Positions 27,590-37,252 of a DNA stretch of 43,778 nt are shown one piece after another. The translations under genes were made by a program, and so were the position numbers. Within the stretch, counting starts at the first letter, position 1. Each line of letters begins with the position of its first letter. Source of the DNA: an uncultured Bacteroidota bacterium (GTDB lineage: Bacteria > Bacteroidota > Bacteroidia > AKYH767-A > JABDAW01); assembly GCA_903844645.1 (NCBI GenBank), contig CAIMUP010000007.1, positions 1 through 43,778 on the forward strand, given 5' to 3'. The notes beneath the pieces are model-generated. The model had not been told where the DNA came from. It did not search any database and saw only the letters and a list, made by a program, of their open reading frames with translations.

Positions 27590-30500
27590 CTATTCTATCA
27601 CTAACTTCGTCTTGTTTAGGATTCCGTCTTTTTCTATCATTAAAAGATAAATGCCAGCCGAACAGTCTGCAATATTAAGTTCTATTTGATTATCGCCAAT
27701 GGCGGCTTCCCTCGTACTTGTTTGAAGAACTCGTCCCTTCATGTCAACTAATTTCAGGGTATAAGAGGATTCATTATCAGAAGCAAAAACAACTCTGACA
27801 GCTCCGTGAGCCGGATTAGGATAAGTATTAAATGTTGCAGTATTTTCGGTATTCGCCTGATCTATTCTATTGCCACTACAAGCCACCGTTACGTTATGCA
27901 CGGTACCTAAACAGCCATTGGCATCTTTCACTATAACCGGGTAATTGGTAGGAGCCAAATTGCTAAAGGTGTATGCCGATTGGTAATTAGTTCCGTTATT
28001 CTTCGAGAAGTTATACACACCTGTCCCACCACTTGCATACACTATGATTTGACCTGTATTGGAACTGCATGACGAATTGAGGACGGCAGTAGTGAATGTA
28101 AGAGCAGTAGGCTGGGAAACAGTAATGGTATTGGTATTGGAAAGACATCCGTTAGCATCTTTAATCATCGCTGTATAAGTTGCAGGAGATAATCCCGAAA
28201 ACAGATTGCCAGATTGATACGATGCACCGCCATTGTCGGTATAGGTCTTGATACCTGTACCACCTCCGGCCGTAAGGGTTATAGAACCATTGGTATTGCC
28301 ATTGCAATTGATATTGGTAGCGGTATAAGTCTGGGTAAGCCTCGAAGGTTGAGTCAATATCACGATAGAAAGAGCAGACGTACAACCGGTAACATCGGTA
28401 ACCTGCATCTTATATCTGGTAGCCACCAATCTATTGAAAAAGTTCGCACCCGAATGAGTGGTAAAGGTGTTATCTATCATGTTCGTTACCGCATAATTGT
28501 AAGGAGCATTACCGCCTGAAGTATTCATTGTAATAGTCCCCGAACTATCTGCATTACAAAGAAGATTGGTGTAGGAGGAAGTGAAGGAAGGCGCAGAAAC
28601 AGAGACCGTAACAGAGGTAGCTGTAACGCCGCAAGCATTCGTCCCGGTAATGGTGTAGGTAATAGGGCTGGTACTTGGTAGATGGCAGGAAACAACGGCA
28701 CTGGTAGGGGAATTTAATCCAGTTGCAGGATACCAAGTATAGGTATTTGCTCCAGAAGCCGTAAGCGTTGTGCTTCCACCAGGACAAGTAAGCAGGTATC
28801 CTGAAACTATTATAGGCTGGGCTGTATTAACTTCCACATGAACGGAAGGAGAGGTCGCAGAACATGCGTTGGAATTAGTAACGACTACAGAATAATTTCC
28901 GGTAGTGTTCACCATCGTGGATAAAGTGGTCGCACCATTGCTCCAAAGGTAACTATTATATCCGGCATCTGTACTTAATATAACGGAGTTCCCAGTGCAA
29001 ATGGTAATTGCTCCATTCGGTAAATTAGTAGTGGTAGGTAATGCGTAAACGGTCTCCGTTCTTATGGCAGTTCCCGTACAACCAGAGGCATTAGTTACCG
29101 TAACTGTGAAAGGACCAACACTGGAAACAGTAGTAGTTTGAGTTGTCGAACCATTGCTCCAATTATAAGAAGAATATGATCCGGCATCAAGAACTACTGA
29201 TGCACCAGAACAGAAAGCAGTAGTACCATTAACAGTGGGAATCACCAAAGAAGGTTGGGTAATGGTCATGCTTCTGGAAGTAGTACAACTGCCATTACCA
29301 GTGATGGTAACAGTATAAGTTCCGATACTCAAGTTGCTTATGTTTTGAGTGGTCGCTCCATTATTCCAATTATAAATGAACGGACTTGTTCCACCATTTA
29401 TGGAAAGACTTATGCTTCCATTCGTGCCACCGTAACAAGTTACGTTTGTAGGTGTCGAAGTAATGGTAGGAGTTGCACAGGCTTCACCAATAATGAAATC
29501 ACTAAAGGAAGTAATGGTTGTTAATTGAGTATTTAATGCGGCTCTTATGCCTACCGTTGGTTGATTCCATGAACTACCATTCCATTCTGAACCTATGAAT
29601 ACATTGGTGTTCGCACCAGCATCAATATCACCGCTAACAAAGCTGAAGGTCGCATTGAAAGAGGTGTTAAAGGTAAGATTGGTTGGAGTTAATGACCAAT
29701 ATCTGTTCACACTTTTCAAAGAAGTGATTAATGATGTAGAAATGTTTGGATGATCACCATTTATTGAAGCCGCTAAAAGCTTACCCGATGTGCTTGTAAT
29801 TCCTGTTCCATTAAAGGAAATACTGATAGGAGTGTAGTTACTGCCATTACCTATTTCAAAGGATGTTGAAGTAACACCAGATGCTAATATCTTCTCTAAA
29901 TTACCATTAACGAACTTGCTTGATGAAACACCTGTAATGCTTCCAGAAGCTCCGATAGTAACCTTGTTTGAACCCGTTGTAATTGTTCCATTCGTGAAAG
30001 CTAATGTTCCATTTATCGTAACAGTATTTGTTAATGATAAACCACTTGTATTATTAACAGAAAGGTTGCTAATTGTAGAAGGCAAACCACTTCCGGTAAC
30101 TTGTGCAGTACTTGAATCATAGATATAATTTCCTGATGTGGAGAATATCCTTATTCCTGATGATTGAATGTTTCCTGAAGCGCCGGAAGTGGTGATTCCA
30201 CTGGCATCCGCCATCTCTAGAGTTCCTCCGCCATTCAAAGTAAATGCCCCTGTACCACTTACATGATTTGTTCCGCAGTTTATGGTTCCATTGATGATTA
30301 ATGCGCCATTGTTATTAACCGAACCACCCGTAAAATTGAAGGTTCCATCAATCATTAATGTATCACCAGCATCAATGGTAACTGCTCCACTTGATAAGGT
30401 TAGATCATTCAATTCCTGATTAGCTGAAATACGAAGTGTGCCACCATTAATTAGGACATCGTTTGTTGTATTAAGAGTTGTACCAAAAGGATTAGCTAAT

Positions 30501-33500
30501 TTAAGAGTTCCTCCACTGATAGTCGTTAAATCAGTAAAGCCATTGAAGCCTGTAAGGGTAAAGGTTCCGGTGTTTACATTCGTTAAGTTAAGGGTGATGC
30601 CAGAGTTGATTATTCCATCAAATGTCGTATTAATATTCCCTTCAATAGAAAGGATAGATGGACCATTAGAACTTAATATTCCAGCACCTGCACCTGTAAC
30701 ACCGGCTAGTTTTTGATTATATCCATTCAAGTCAAACTGACCACTACCAGGACCGAAGATAAAATTAGTAGTTACTCCTAAAGCATTATTAATTCCAAGA
30801 CTGAAAATAGCATTGACACTGGAATTAAAACAAGTAACACCATGATATGTACATGCACTGTTGAATTGGCAATGACCAGCACCACCACCTGTTACAATAC
30901 CAGGGGCATTTCCTAAGAACAAAGTATCTACTATTCCACTGATTACACCTGAATATTCTGTATGATCTAGATTGGCGTTATTGGTAGCACCGATTGACAG
31001 GACGAACGGCGATATGTTGTTAGTATTAAGATGAATGTCATTCGGGATATTGATAACAGTTCCTGGATTCGGAATATCATTAGGAACTCCTGTGGCATTA
31101 TGATTCGAGAACCTAATACCAGTGGAATTAATTACGATAGGTCCACCTCCGGTTCCACCAACAGCATTTTGATTATTGATATTTACGCGAGAAATACCAT
31201 TGTCAATTATCATTCCACCGGGAAGAATATTATTGCCATCCAAATCCAGGATGACAGCACCGGTTACACCCGAATTTAATTTCACTTCAACAGGATTTAC
31301 AGAGCTAATCGAGGCAGTAATAACGCCATCTGTTTTCACTGTTCCATTACCTAATGAGATAGTTGGGTTTGCACCGATAAGGGTAATAGTATCGGTTCCT
31401 AAGAGGTTAAATTCATTGGAAGTATTCTCTGCAAAATTGATTCCAGAAGTTACTAAATGATTTGAACCTGTTGTGATATTAGTTACTGAAGTCCCTACGA
31501 ATACTGCGTAGTTGGTATCCGCCCAAGCTAAGTTGAAAGGACCGGAGGAGGATGTTCCCCAATTGGTATTTGATGTAGTCCATGTACCTGTTCCAGACTT
31601 AAAAAGATTGCCAGGCAATGTTCTTCCTGTAGCCGTTGGTGCGGAAGTAGAAAGGTAGTTATAGGTCGCAGAATTTGTGCCATCCCAAGTAAAAGGGATT
31701 AATAAATAATTGTAATAAGTCAAGCCAGCTAATGCGGATGAAACATCATTGTATGAATTGGCATTGCCAGCAATTGTAGAACTAACTAAAGTCGTGTTTG
31801 AACCTGCCGATGGTGCTTGTCCATTTGATGATGCAAGTGATGGTGTATTAGGATATTGCGCTCTTAACAAAACACATCCTATTACCGTTGCTCCGGAACC
31901 AGGGAAGGTAGCTCCACTCCATGAAAGATTAATTTGATTTGCCGCAGCACCAGTTCCAGTTAAGCCAGTAGCTTGGGTAGTTGGTGCATTCGAGAGGGTA
32001 TAGAAATTACTTTCTGTACTCAAACTCGTGCCACCCGCATTTGTTCCATAGCCAGCAAAGAAATAATGTGTTTGAGGACTCAAACCATTACGGGAATGTG
32101 TAAATGATGAAACACTTGTTCCTCCTTCTGCCAATGGATTATCGGTTGATGTAACACCTGTTGATATTTTATAAACAGTACCACGTGCTGTCAACGCACC
32201 GCCTCCATTACTTGTAACTGTTGCTCCAAGAACCGCTGAATTAGCCGTAATCGCGCTAACTGTCGGAGTCGTTAATGTAGGAGGACCAGGCAATGTTGTT
32301 GCATTAGCTGTGGGAGCAGAGGTAGTTAAATAGTTATAGGTCGAAGCATTCGTTCCATCCCAAGTGAAGGGAATTATCAAATAATTATATTGCTGAATAG
32401 CTCCAAGGCTTGTGTTATTAAAGGAAGTTGTGGCACCTGATATTATCGTTGTTGTCAAGGTAGTTCCAGAAGGAAGCGTCAATACCCCGGGTGCTTTTGC
32501 GTTCACAACACCTGAAGAAGTAGGATTAGTTGCATCTTGTCTTCTTAAAACTATATAGCCTGTACTACTTGCACCAGAGCCAGGAAATGAAGCTACTGTC
32601 CATCCTAAATTGATTTGAGAACCCGATACGGCAGTAGCTGTAAATGAACCTGGCTGTGCAGAAGGAGGATTTGATAAAGTATAAAAGCTACTGTCAGAAG
32701 TAGTCAATCCCGTTCCATTTCCATTGATGGCATAACCTCGGAAAAAGTATTGCGTTTGTGGGCTAAGTCCGGTTCTTGATTGCGTAAAAGCACTTACACT
32801 TGTGCCTCCTTCTGCCAAGGGATTATCACTTGCAGTAACACCTGCACTTGTCTTATAAACAGTTCCTCTTGATGTCAAGCTACTACCATTATTGGTAGTA
32901 ACAGTAGCTCCGAGAGTTGCAGAATTATTAGTGATATTAGATAAGGTGGGACAACACATTGTTGGAGGATCTGCAATGGCAGTAATAGATACATCATCCA
33001 AACCTAATAACGGCGAACTGCCTGTGTTTAAGCTACCTTGCACTGCATAATTCCATGCAAAGTAGAATGTAGTATTAGGTGTTATCGGACTTGCAGGGAA
33101 AAATCTTGCGCTAGCAATCGAGTAAGTTACTCCTGGAGAACTTCCAACATTACCATTGATTGTACAGAAAACATTTCCATCATTCGGAGTGGATAATTTG
33201 AATTGCGTTGTGTCCGCTTTAACAAAAGTGATTCCATCGGTTGAATAAAACAGTTGAATGATAAATGGATTCCCTGCATTGTTATTCATGAACTTCAAAA
33301 TATTGTAGCTAATGGTAAAGCTGGAGATAGCAGTCGTGCCACTATTATTCCTCATCTGCAAATACCAAGTGTCGTTTTTGTTGTTGCTACCTGTCGCTCT
33401 GAAGCCTATACTTCTGTTACCTGTGTTACTCGTGTTGTAGCAGTTCCAAGCCAATTGCGCACCACTTGGGCAGGCAGTTCCTACATTTGGCATCACTGCT

Positions 33501-33835
33501 ACTGCACCTGTTGCAGCGGCTGTCCAAGCAATATTCACCAGCCCTTCTTGCGATAATTGGGTTGGTGCTTCGCCACTGATTTTCCAATTCGTTGGGCAAG
33601 ACCAATTAGTAGTAGTCCCAATACCATCAAAGTTCTGCGAATAATTTCCTCCGGCAATAATGTTCGCTTGTCCAAAACTTTCTTTGGAATTCATCATCAA
33701 AAGAACTACCATCAAAACAGTGGCAAGCATAAATTTGCCTACATGATTCATTGAATTCCTTTTAAAGAGATTTTGCCCGGAAATCGTTATAACGAATGCA
33801 TCAGGCGGGTTCAAATTGTTACTTTTGTTTTTCAT
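27590..33835 (-). CDS. Giant T9SS-secreted multidomain surface protein
   Basis: 2081 residues from 33835. A signal-like stretch begins at the internal ATG 33751 (MNHVGKFMLATVLMVVLLMM), so a 2053-residue product is at least as likely. Residues about 55-285 form a jelly-roll-like domain (YSQNFDGIG start). Two to three fibronectin-III-like units follow, each with the phrase NPLAEGGTSVS. Residues about 780-1400 are repetitive beta-strand segments such as GGTLKLANPFGTT and GGTLEMADASG, the autotransporter-associated style. Residues about 1480-1990 are PKD-like and SprB-type repeats (LLCNADSSGTITMNTSGG, NINCNGNTNGSITL). The last 80 residues are a T9SS type A domain (NTYPNPAHGAVRV). A large adhesin or gliding-type surface protein is the best reading. 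Confidence 0.88.
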   Translation of the reverse strand: MKNKSNNLNPPDAFVITISGQNLFKRNSMNHVGKFMLATVLMVVLLMMNSKESFGQANIIAGGNYSQNFDGIGTTTNWSCPTNWKISGEAPTQLSQEGLVNIAWTAAATGAVAVMPNVGTACPSGAQLAWNCYNTSNTGNRSIGFRATGSNNKNDTWYLQMRNNSGTTAISSFTISYNILKFMNNNAGNPFIIQLFYSTDGITFVKADTTQFKLSTPNDGNVFCTINGNVGSSPGVTYSIASARFFPASPITPNTTFYFAWNYAVQGSLNTGSSPLLGLDDVSITAIADPPTMCCPTLSNITNNSATLGATVTTNNGSSLTSRGTVYKTSAGVTASDNPLAEGGTSVSAFTQSRTGLSPQTQYFFRGYAINGNGTGLTTSDSSFYTLSNPPSAQPGSFTATAVSGSQINLGWTVASFPGSGASSTGYIVLRRQDATNPTSSGVVNAKAPGVLTLPSGTTLTTTIISGATTSFNNTSLGAIQQYNYLIIPFTWDGTNASTYNYLTTSAPTANATTLPGPPTLTTPTVSAITANSAVLGATVTSNGGGALTARGTVYKISTGVTSTDNPLAEGGTSVSSFTHSRNGLSPQTHYFFAGYGTNAGGTSLSTESNFYTLSNAPTTQATGLTGTGAAANQINLSWSGATFPGSGATVIGCVLLRAQYPNTPSLASSNGQAPSAGSNTTLVSSTIAGNANSYNDVSSALAGLTYYNYLLIPFTWDGTNSATYNYLSTSAPTATGRTLPGNLFKSGTGTWTTSNTNWGTSSSGPFNLAWADTNYAVFVGTSVTNITTGSNHLVTSGINFAENTSNEFNLLGTDTITLIGANPTISLGNGTVKTDGVITASISSVNPVEVKLNSGVTGAVILDLDGNNILPGGMIIDNGISRVNINNQNAVGGTGGGPIVINSTGIRFSNHNATGVPNDIPNPGTVINIPNDIHLNTNNISPFVLSIGATNNANLDHTEYSGVISGIVDTLFLGNAPGIVTGGGAGHCQFNSACTYHGVTCFNSSVNAIFSLGINNALGVTTNFIFGPGSGQFDLNGYNQKLAGVTGAGAGILSSNGPSILSIEGNINTTFDGIINSGITLNLTNVNTGTFTLTGFNGFTDLTTISGGTLKLANPFGTTLNTTNDVLINGGTLRISANQELNDLTLSSGAVTIDAGDTLMIDGTFNFTGGSVNNNGALIINGTINCGTNHVSGTGAFTLNGGGTLEMADASGITTSGASGNIQSSGIRIFSTSGNYIYDSSTAQVTGSGLPSTISNLSVNNTSGLSLTNTVTINGTLAFTNGTITTGSNKVTIGASGSITGVSSSKFVNGNLEKILASGVTSTSFEIGNGSNYTPISISFNGTGITSTSGKLLAASINGDHPNISTSLITSLKSVNRYWSLTPTNLTFNTSFNATFSFVSGDIDAGANTNVFIGSEWNGSSWNQPTVGIRAALNTQLTTITSFSDFIIGEACATPTITSTPTNVTCYGGTNGSISLSINGGTSPFIYNWNNGATTQNISNLSIGTYTVTITGNGSCTTSRSMTITQPSLVIPTVNGTTAFCSGASVVLDAGSYSSYNWSNGSTTQTTTVSSVGPFTVTVTNASGCTGTAIRTETVYALPTTTNLPNGAITICTGNSVILSTDAGYNSYLWSNGATTLSTMVNTTGNYSVVVTNSNACSATSPSVHVEVNTAQPIIVSGYLLTCPGGSTTLTASGANTYTWYPATGLNSPTSAVVSCHLPSTSPITYTITGTNACGVTATSVTVSVSAPSFTSSYTNLLCNADSSGTITMNTSGGNAPYNYAVTNMIDNTFTTHSGANFFNRLVATRYKMQVTDVTGCTSALSIVILTQPSRLTQTYTATNINCNGNTNGSITLTAGGGTGIKTYTDNGGASYQSGNLFSGLSPATYTAMIKDANGCLSNTNTITVSQPTALTFTTAVLNSSCSSNTGQIIVYASGGTGVYNFSKNNGTNYQSAYTFSNLAPTNYPVIVKDANGCLGTVHNVTVACSGNRIDQANTENTATFNTYPNPAHGAVRVVFASDNESSYTLKLVDMKGRVLQTSTREAAIGDNQIELNIADCSAGIYLLMIEKDGILNKTKLVIE

Positions 33836-34119
33836 TTTTATTAGATATTTTATTAAATTAATTTACCATTTATTTGCGCGGCAAAAATCCATCTATGTTG
33901 TTAACTGAATTTTAATGAAAGGTTATGAATTTACAAAGGAAAAATATCTATATTGTAGCAAGCGAACTTTATTGAAAAAACACCATAGAATATTCTTCAA
34001 TTATTGGGCTGTTTTTTCTCATAAAATGGCGAGTTGAAAAAGACGAAAAACACCTTCCCATTTAACATAATATTTTAGACATGCCTTGATAATGAGCATT
34101 ATCCACCATAGAGCTGGAC

Positions 34120-34545
34120 AAAATTGGGGATTGGACGGAGAGTTTTGGCGTAGAGGAGGAGGGTTTTTCCATCGAGCCGGAGGGTATCGTCATTGGGGTG
34201 TAGGATTTGGTGGATGAGGTGAAAAAACAGTGTTTTTAGGGGTGGTGGATGGGTGGTGGGGTGAAGCAAAAGTGGCAATAATGGCAGGAATGAAGGGTTT
34301 GGGTGGACAAATTTGCGGGTGGAGGGGTACGAAAATCTCATAGAGATGGAGGGTTTTGGGAAATTGTTGGAGGTTGTTTTGGGAGGTACGGGGGATTTTG
34401 AAATTGTGGGATTTGGTGGTTTGAAAATGGTGGAGGATGAGGGGATTTAGGGGAAGGATTTTTATGCTTGGGGATGGGGTGATTTTATTGGATTGGTGGG
34501 TTATGTGAAGGAGGCGAAGGGTGTGAATGAAGGGTAGCCACAGAT
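34120..34545. repeat. Degraded G-rich array with 21-bp period (array 7)
   Basis: The + strand is extremely G-rich and C-poor here. Cut into 21-base rows, the motif GGAGGGTTTT keeps the same column over many rows, for example around 34130-34200 and 34300-34540; roughly twenty rows fit, with strong divergence between rows. Proline-rich ORFs on the - strand (80 and 148 residues) are by-products of the skew. With the flanking 33836-34119, which shows no gene, and 34546-34777 this is the largest gene-free stretch of the window. Confidence 0.65.
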
Positions 34546-34735
34546 TCAAGATTAAAAAGAAAAAAAGAATTTCACAGAGAAAAAAAAAGGAGATACACAG
34601 AGAGGGCGAGTTACCACAGATTTCTAGGATTTGCACAGATTATGGTTTTTGTTTTGCCCTGTAGGGGCAGGATATTGGTAGAAAAGAATGAGACGGAATA
34701 GTGCCAATGCTCCGTAGGTGCTTTATGTTTTTTTA
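34546..34735. repeat. Dispersed-repeat debris (REP-like palindromes)
   Basis: This contains phrases that I associate with dispersed intergenic repeats: cacagag and cacagatt runs at 34570-34640, the palindrome tgccctgtaggggca at 34655-34669 and ctccgtaggtgc near 34710. There is no coding signal. The assignment rests on memory of Bacteroidota intergenic sequence, not on a second copy in this window. Confidence 0.45.
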
Positions 34736-34777
34736 GATAATGAACCAATAACCATAATCTCAATTGTTTTTGTTTTA

Positions 34778-35089
34778 CTACTTTTGCTGCCTGAAAAAAA
34801 TACTGTCTTTGATGATGATAAAAACACTTGATAGATTGAATGGAGAAAGATTAAAAAATCCTTTTGAGAAGGCAATGGATTGCAAATCCGTCGAAGCGAT
34901 ACGTTGCATATCCAGCGGCTCTGGGTATATGGAAATGTACCTATCAACAGGTTTAACCCATGACCCAAAAATGAATAATGGAAGAACATTTTCAGAACTT
35001 TTTAAAGCTTCATAAAATCCATGATTATCGTTAATCCTTAAATCCCTGCGAAACCAGAAAATGGTTATTGCCTTATCAATTTCTTTCAT
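34778..35089 (-). pseudogene. Truncated cryptochrome/DNA photolyase
   Basis: The first 41 residues are an unmistakable photolyase N-terminus (ITIFWFRRDLRINDNHG, then LPLFIF). After about 34967 the frame stays open for 62 codons but reads unrelated sequence (WVKPVDRYISIYPEPLD), and the FAD-binding domain of about 400 residues is absent. The ATG overlaps the cyclase stop as TAATG, so the gene was translationally coupled as the last gene of the carotenoid operon. The sequence at the break contains a palindrome-like ggattgcaaatcc near 34880, which may mark a repetitive element that caused the deletion. It cannot repair DNA; an intact copy may exist elsewhere. Confidence 0.8.
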
Positions 35090-35781
35090 TATTTGGCAAC
35101 AAATATTCTTTTAAAATATTCATAAAGAAAAACATTCAAAAGAATCAATTCAAATCCATAGAAAATATCTTCAAAAGGTATAGTGAGTAATCTAACCCCT
35201 ATATTTTCACTGTTATTATACCACACTACAGGATGTTCAATCCCACTACCAGTAAGGATTCCATTAACAATAAAGAATGGGATAAGTAATATTGGATAGA
35301 TGCTAAACAGCTTACCAAGCCAATCAACTTTTAGAATAAATTTAAGAATGAAAAGAACAAAAGCCAAACTGAAGAAAGTGGATGCTGTATAATATCTATC
35401 ATGAAATAGAATACCGATTATAAATAATAGAATGCAAAGTGTAGCAACAAATATATTCTCTGACTTGATCTTCCAATTAAAAGAAAAAAAGATATTCAAA
35501 CAATGAAAAGTAAAGACGCAGGAGAAGGGAATACAAATGAAAAATAATACCTCCTCAAGAGGCAGGTTGATGATGTTTATTCCTAAAATATAATCCTTGT
35601 TGAAGCCCCAAACACCAAGTTTTACAAAGATGCTGTCCCATATAAGAAAGACGATGGCAATGATCATATTGGAAATAAAGAAGGCCTTCCAATGCTTATA
35701 AAACCTTAGTTTGGGATGAAAAGAAAATAGGAGAGGAACAAAAATGGTAAAGAAATCAATAAGAAGATAAAGCCATTTCAT
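35089..35781 (-). CDS. Lycopene cyclase, CrtYcd type (membrane)
   Basis: 230 residues from the ATG at 35781, two bases after the crtZ stop; longer starts would overlap crtZ by 60 bases. Seven hydrophobic helices are visible. The two halves each carry the family's motif: NLPLEEVLFFICIP in the first (CrtYc-like) and TIPFEDIFYGF in the second (CrtYd-like), so this is the fused form of the heterodimeric cyclase. It closes both ends of lycopene to give beta-carotene in the inner membrane. Its stop overlaps the start of the photolyase remnant. The assignment is firm from motifs plus the gene neighbourhood. Confidence 0.87.
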   Translation of the reverse strand: MKWLYLLIDFFTIFVPLLFSFHPKLRFYKHWKAFFISNMIIAIVFLIWDSIFVKLGVWGFNKDYILGINIINLPLEEVLFFICIPFSCVFTFHCLNIFFSFNWKIKSENIFVATLCILLFIIGILFHDRYYTASTFFSLAFVLFILKFILKVDWLGKLFSIYPILLIPFFIVNGILTGSGIEHPVVWYNNSENIGVRLLTIPFEDIFYGFELILLNVFLYEYFKRIFVAK

Positions 35782-35783
35782 AG

Positions 35784-36251
35784 TTACAGAATGCTCTTGT
35801 CCTTCTTGAAATACTTCATAGGTACCCATAGCATTCCAAAGCATTCACCATTTTCCTTTCCTGTATGTTTATGATGCATCTTATGAGCCCTCCTGATGGC
35901 TTTGAAATAAGTACCATCAGCATTCCGAAATATCTTGAATCGCTGATGAATAAAAATATCATGAACAAAAAAGTAAGCAAATCCATAGATGGTAATTCCT
36001 AATCCTATCCAGAATAAAACGTTGTAATCGGCTTGCATGCCAAATAATAAACCAAGTATTCCTGGAATAGCGAATATCAGGAAGAAGTAATCATTCTTTT
36101 CAAAGAAACCGTAAGTATCTTTCTTATGATGATCTCTATGCAAACTCCATAGAAATCCATGCATTACAAATTTATGTGTTAGCCATGCAACCGCTTCCAT
36201 ACTGAAGAATGCAAGTGCAACAATCAAACAATTAATTAAGATTCTTTCCAT
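35784..36251 (-). CDS. crtZ: Beta-carotene hydroxylase
   Basis: 155 residues, a fatty-acid-hydroxylase-type membrane di-iron enzyme. His motifs: HKFVMH at 26-31, HRDHH at 38-42, HDIFIH near 96 and HKMHHKH near 122. The iron ligands of the CrtZ family appear complete. It adds hydroxyl groups to the rings of beta-carotene to give zeaxanthin. It overlaps the SRPBCC gene by 20 bp upstream and is two bases from the cyclase, which indicates one operon. Confidence 0.92.
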   Translation of the reverse strand: MERILINCLIVALAFFSMEAVAWLTHKFVMHGFLWSLHRDHHKKDTYGFFEKNDYFFLIFAIPGILGLLFGMQADYNVLFWIGLGITIYGFAYFFVHDIFIHQRFKIFRNADGTYFKAIRRAHKMHHKHTGKENGECFGMLWVPMKYFKKDKSIL

Positions 36252-36705
36252 TATTTATGAATATTTTTTCCAATACTTGTTTTCTGTAAACGAAGATATT
36301 CTCGATTTTGTTTTTTACTATTAAAGTATGAGCGATATTTCCAATAAACCAAAAGGGCAATTGATAATTTACCACATCATGCATCATCACACCTCCATTC
36401 ATTTCGGTAAATGTATGGGTATGTTCCCAAACTTTATAGGGGCCTTTCAGTTGCCTGTCGGTAAAAGAACATTTATCCTTTACATCATATATTTCTGTTT
36501 GCCAATGCATAGGTATTCCAAATATTGGCCTAACTATATAATCTATTTTCATTCCATTAAATATCTCCTTATCATTTATATCAGACAATACTTTAAAATC
36601 CATTTCGGGAGGAGTAATGATTGATAAATTATTAGGATTAGAAAAAAAATTCCATGCCTCATTCAATCCAATCGGAAGAAATTGTTCGGCTCTAATTTGA
36701 AACAT
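36232..36705 (-). CDS. SRPBCC-family (START-like) protein of the carotenoid operon
   Basis: 157 residues from the ATG at 36705, 14 bases inside the end of idi; a longer start at 36747 would overlap idi by 56 bases. The pattern is that of the SRPBCC ligand-binding fold: FLPIGLNEAWNFFSNPNNLSIITPPEM at the start, GIPMHWQTEI in the middle and a C-terminal helix. Members of the fold bind hydrophobic ligands. A role in handling carotenoid intermediates is inferred from position only. Confidence 0.8.
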   Translation of the reverse strand: MFQIRAEQFLPIGLNEAWNFFSNPNNLSIITPPEMDFKVLSDINDKEIFNGMKIDYIVRPIFGIPMHWQTEIYDVKDKCSFTDRQLKGPYKVWEHTHTFTEMNGGVMMHDVVNYQLPFWFIGNIAHTLIVKNKIENIFVYRKQVLEKIFINNGKNLN

Positions 36706-37252
36706 AATCATTATTAATTTTGCTTTTTGGGAGAAACATAGTTGCATACTTTTCCTTTACTTTAGGGAAACATAATTTCAACCACTCTGTATATCTTTTA
36801 GGATGCAATGCTAAATCCATCTCCAGATTTTTAAGGCTGATATAATTCCAATTTTGCACTTCATCTTTATTTGGTAATGGAATTTCATTTGTTATTCCAA
36901 AATATACATGATCATATTCATGCTCTGTTAAACCATTCTCAAATTTAACTTTGTAAAGAAAACTAAAGGCAAATTGCACATCACAAGTCATGCCCATTTC
37001 CTCTTCTAATCTTCTATTTACAGCATCATTGGTTTCTTCTCCAAACTGCGGATGACTACAACAAGTATTTGTCCATAATCCTGCGGAATGATACTTGCCA
37101 TCAGCACGTTGCTGCAAAAGCAATTGACCTTTTGTGTTAAAGATAAACACTGAAAACGCCCTATGAAGCAAACCTAATTGGTGAACCAAAAGCTTTTCCA
37201 GTTTACCCCATTGCTTATCATTTTCATCTACTAAAATTAAATAATCATTCAT
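36692..37252 (-). CDS. idi: Isopentenyl-diphosphate delta-isomerase, type 1
   Basis: 186 residues with a Nudix-like fold. The catalytic motif TNTCCSHP is near residue 62, a Nudix-like helix RRLEEEMGM is near 85, and EHEYDHVYFG supplies the catalytic Glu and metal ligands near 110. It interconverts isopentenyl-PP and dimethylallyl-PP, setting the precursor ratio for carotenoid synthesis. It overlaps its upstream neighbour by ATGA, a sign of translational coupling. Confidence 0.93.
   Translation of the reverse strand: MNDYLILVDENDKQWGKLEKLLVHQLGLLHRAFSVFIFNTKGQLLLQQRADGKYHSAGLWTNTCCSHPQFGEETNDAVNRRLEEEMGMTCDVQFAFSFLYKVKFENGLTEHEYDHVYFGITNEIPLPNKDEVQNWNYISLKNLEMDLALHPKRYTEWLKLCFPKVKEKYATMFLPKSKINNDYVSN

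Noticed and set aside
27590-33835. Classical type V autotransporter
   Set aside because: The beta-strand repeats resemble autotransporter passengers, but there is no C-terminal 12-strand barrel; the C-terminus is a T9SS sorting domain.
34190-34636. Proline-rich 148-residue - strand ORF
   Set aside because: It is produced by the C-rich - strand of the degraded array; no start context or domain.
34764-35015. 83-residue + strand ORF opposite the photolyase remnant
   Set aside because: It is antisense to clear photolyase coding sequence and has no domain.
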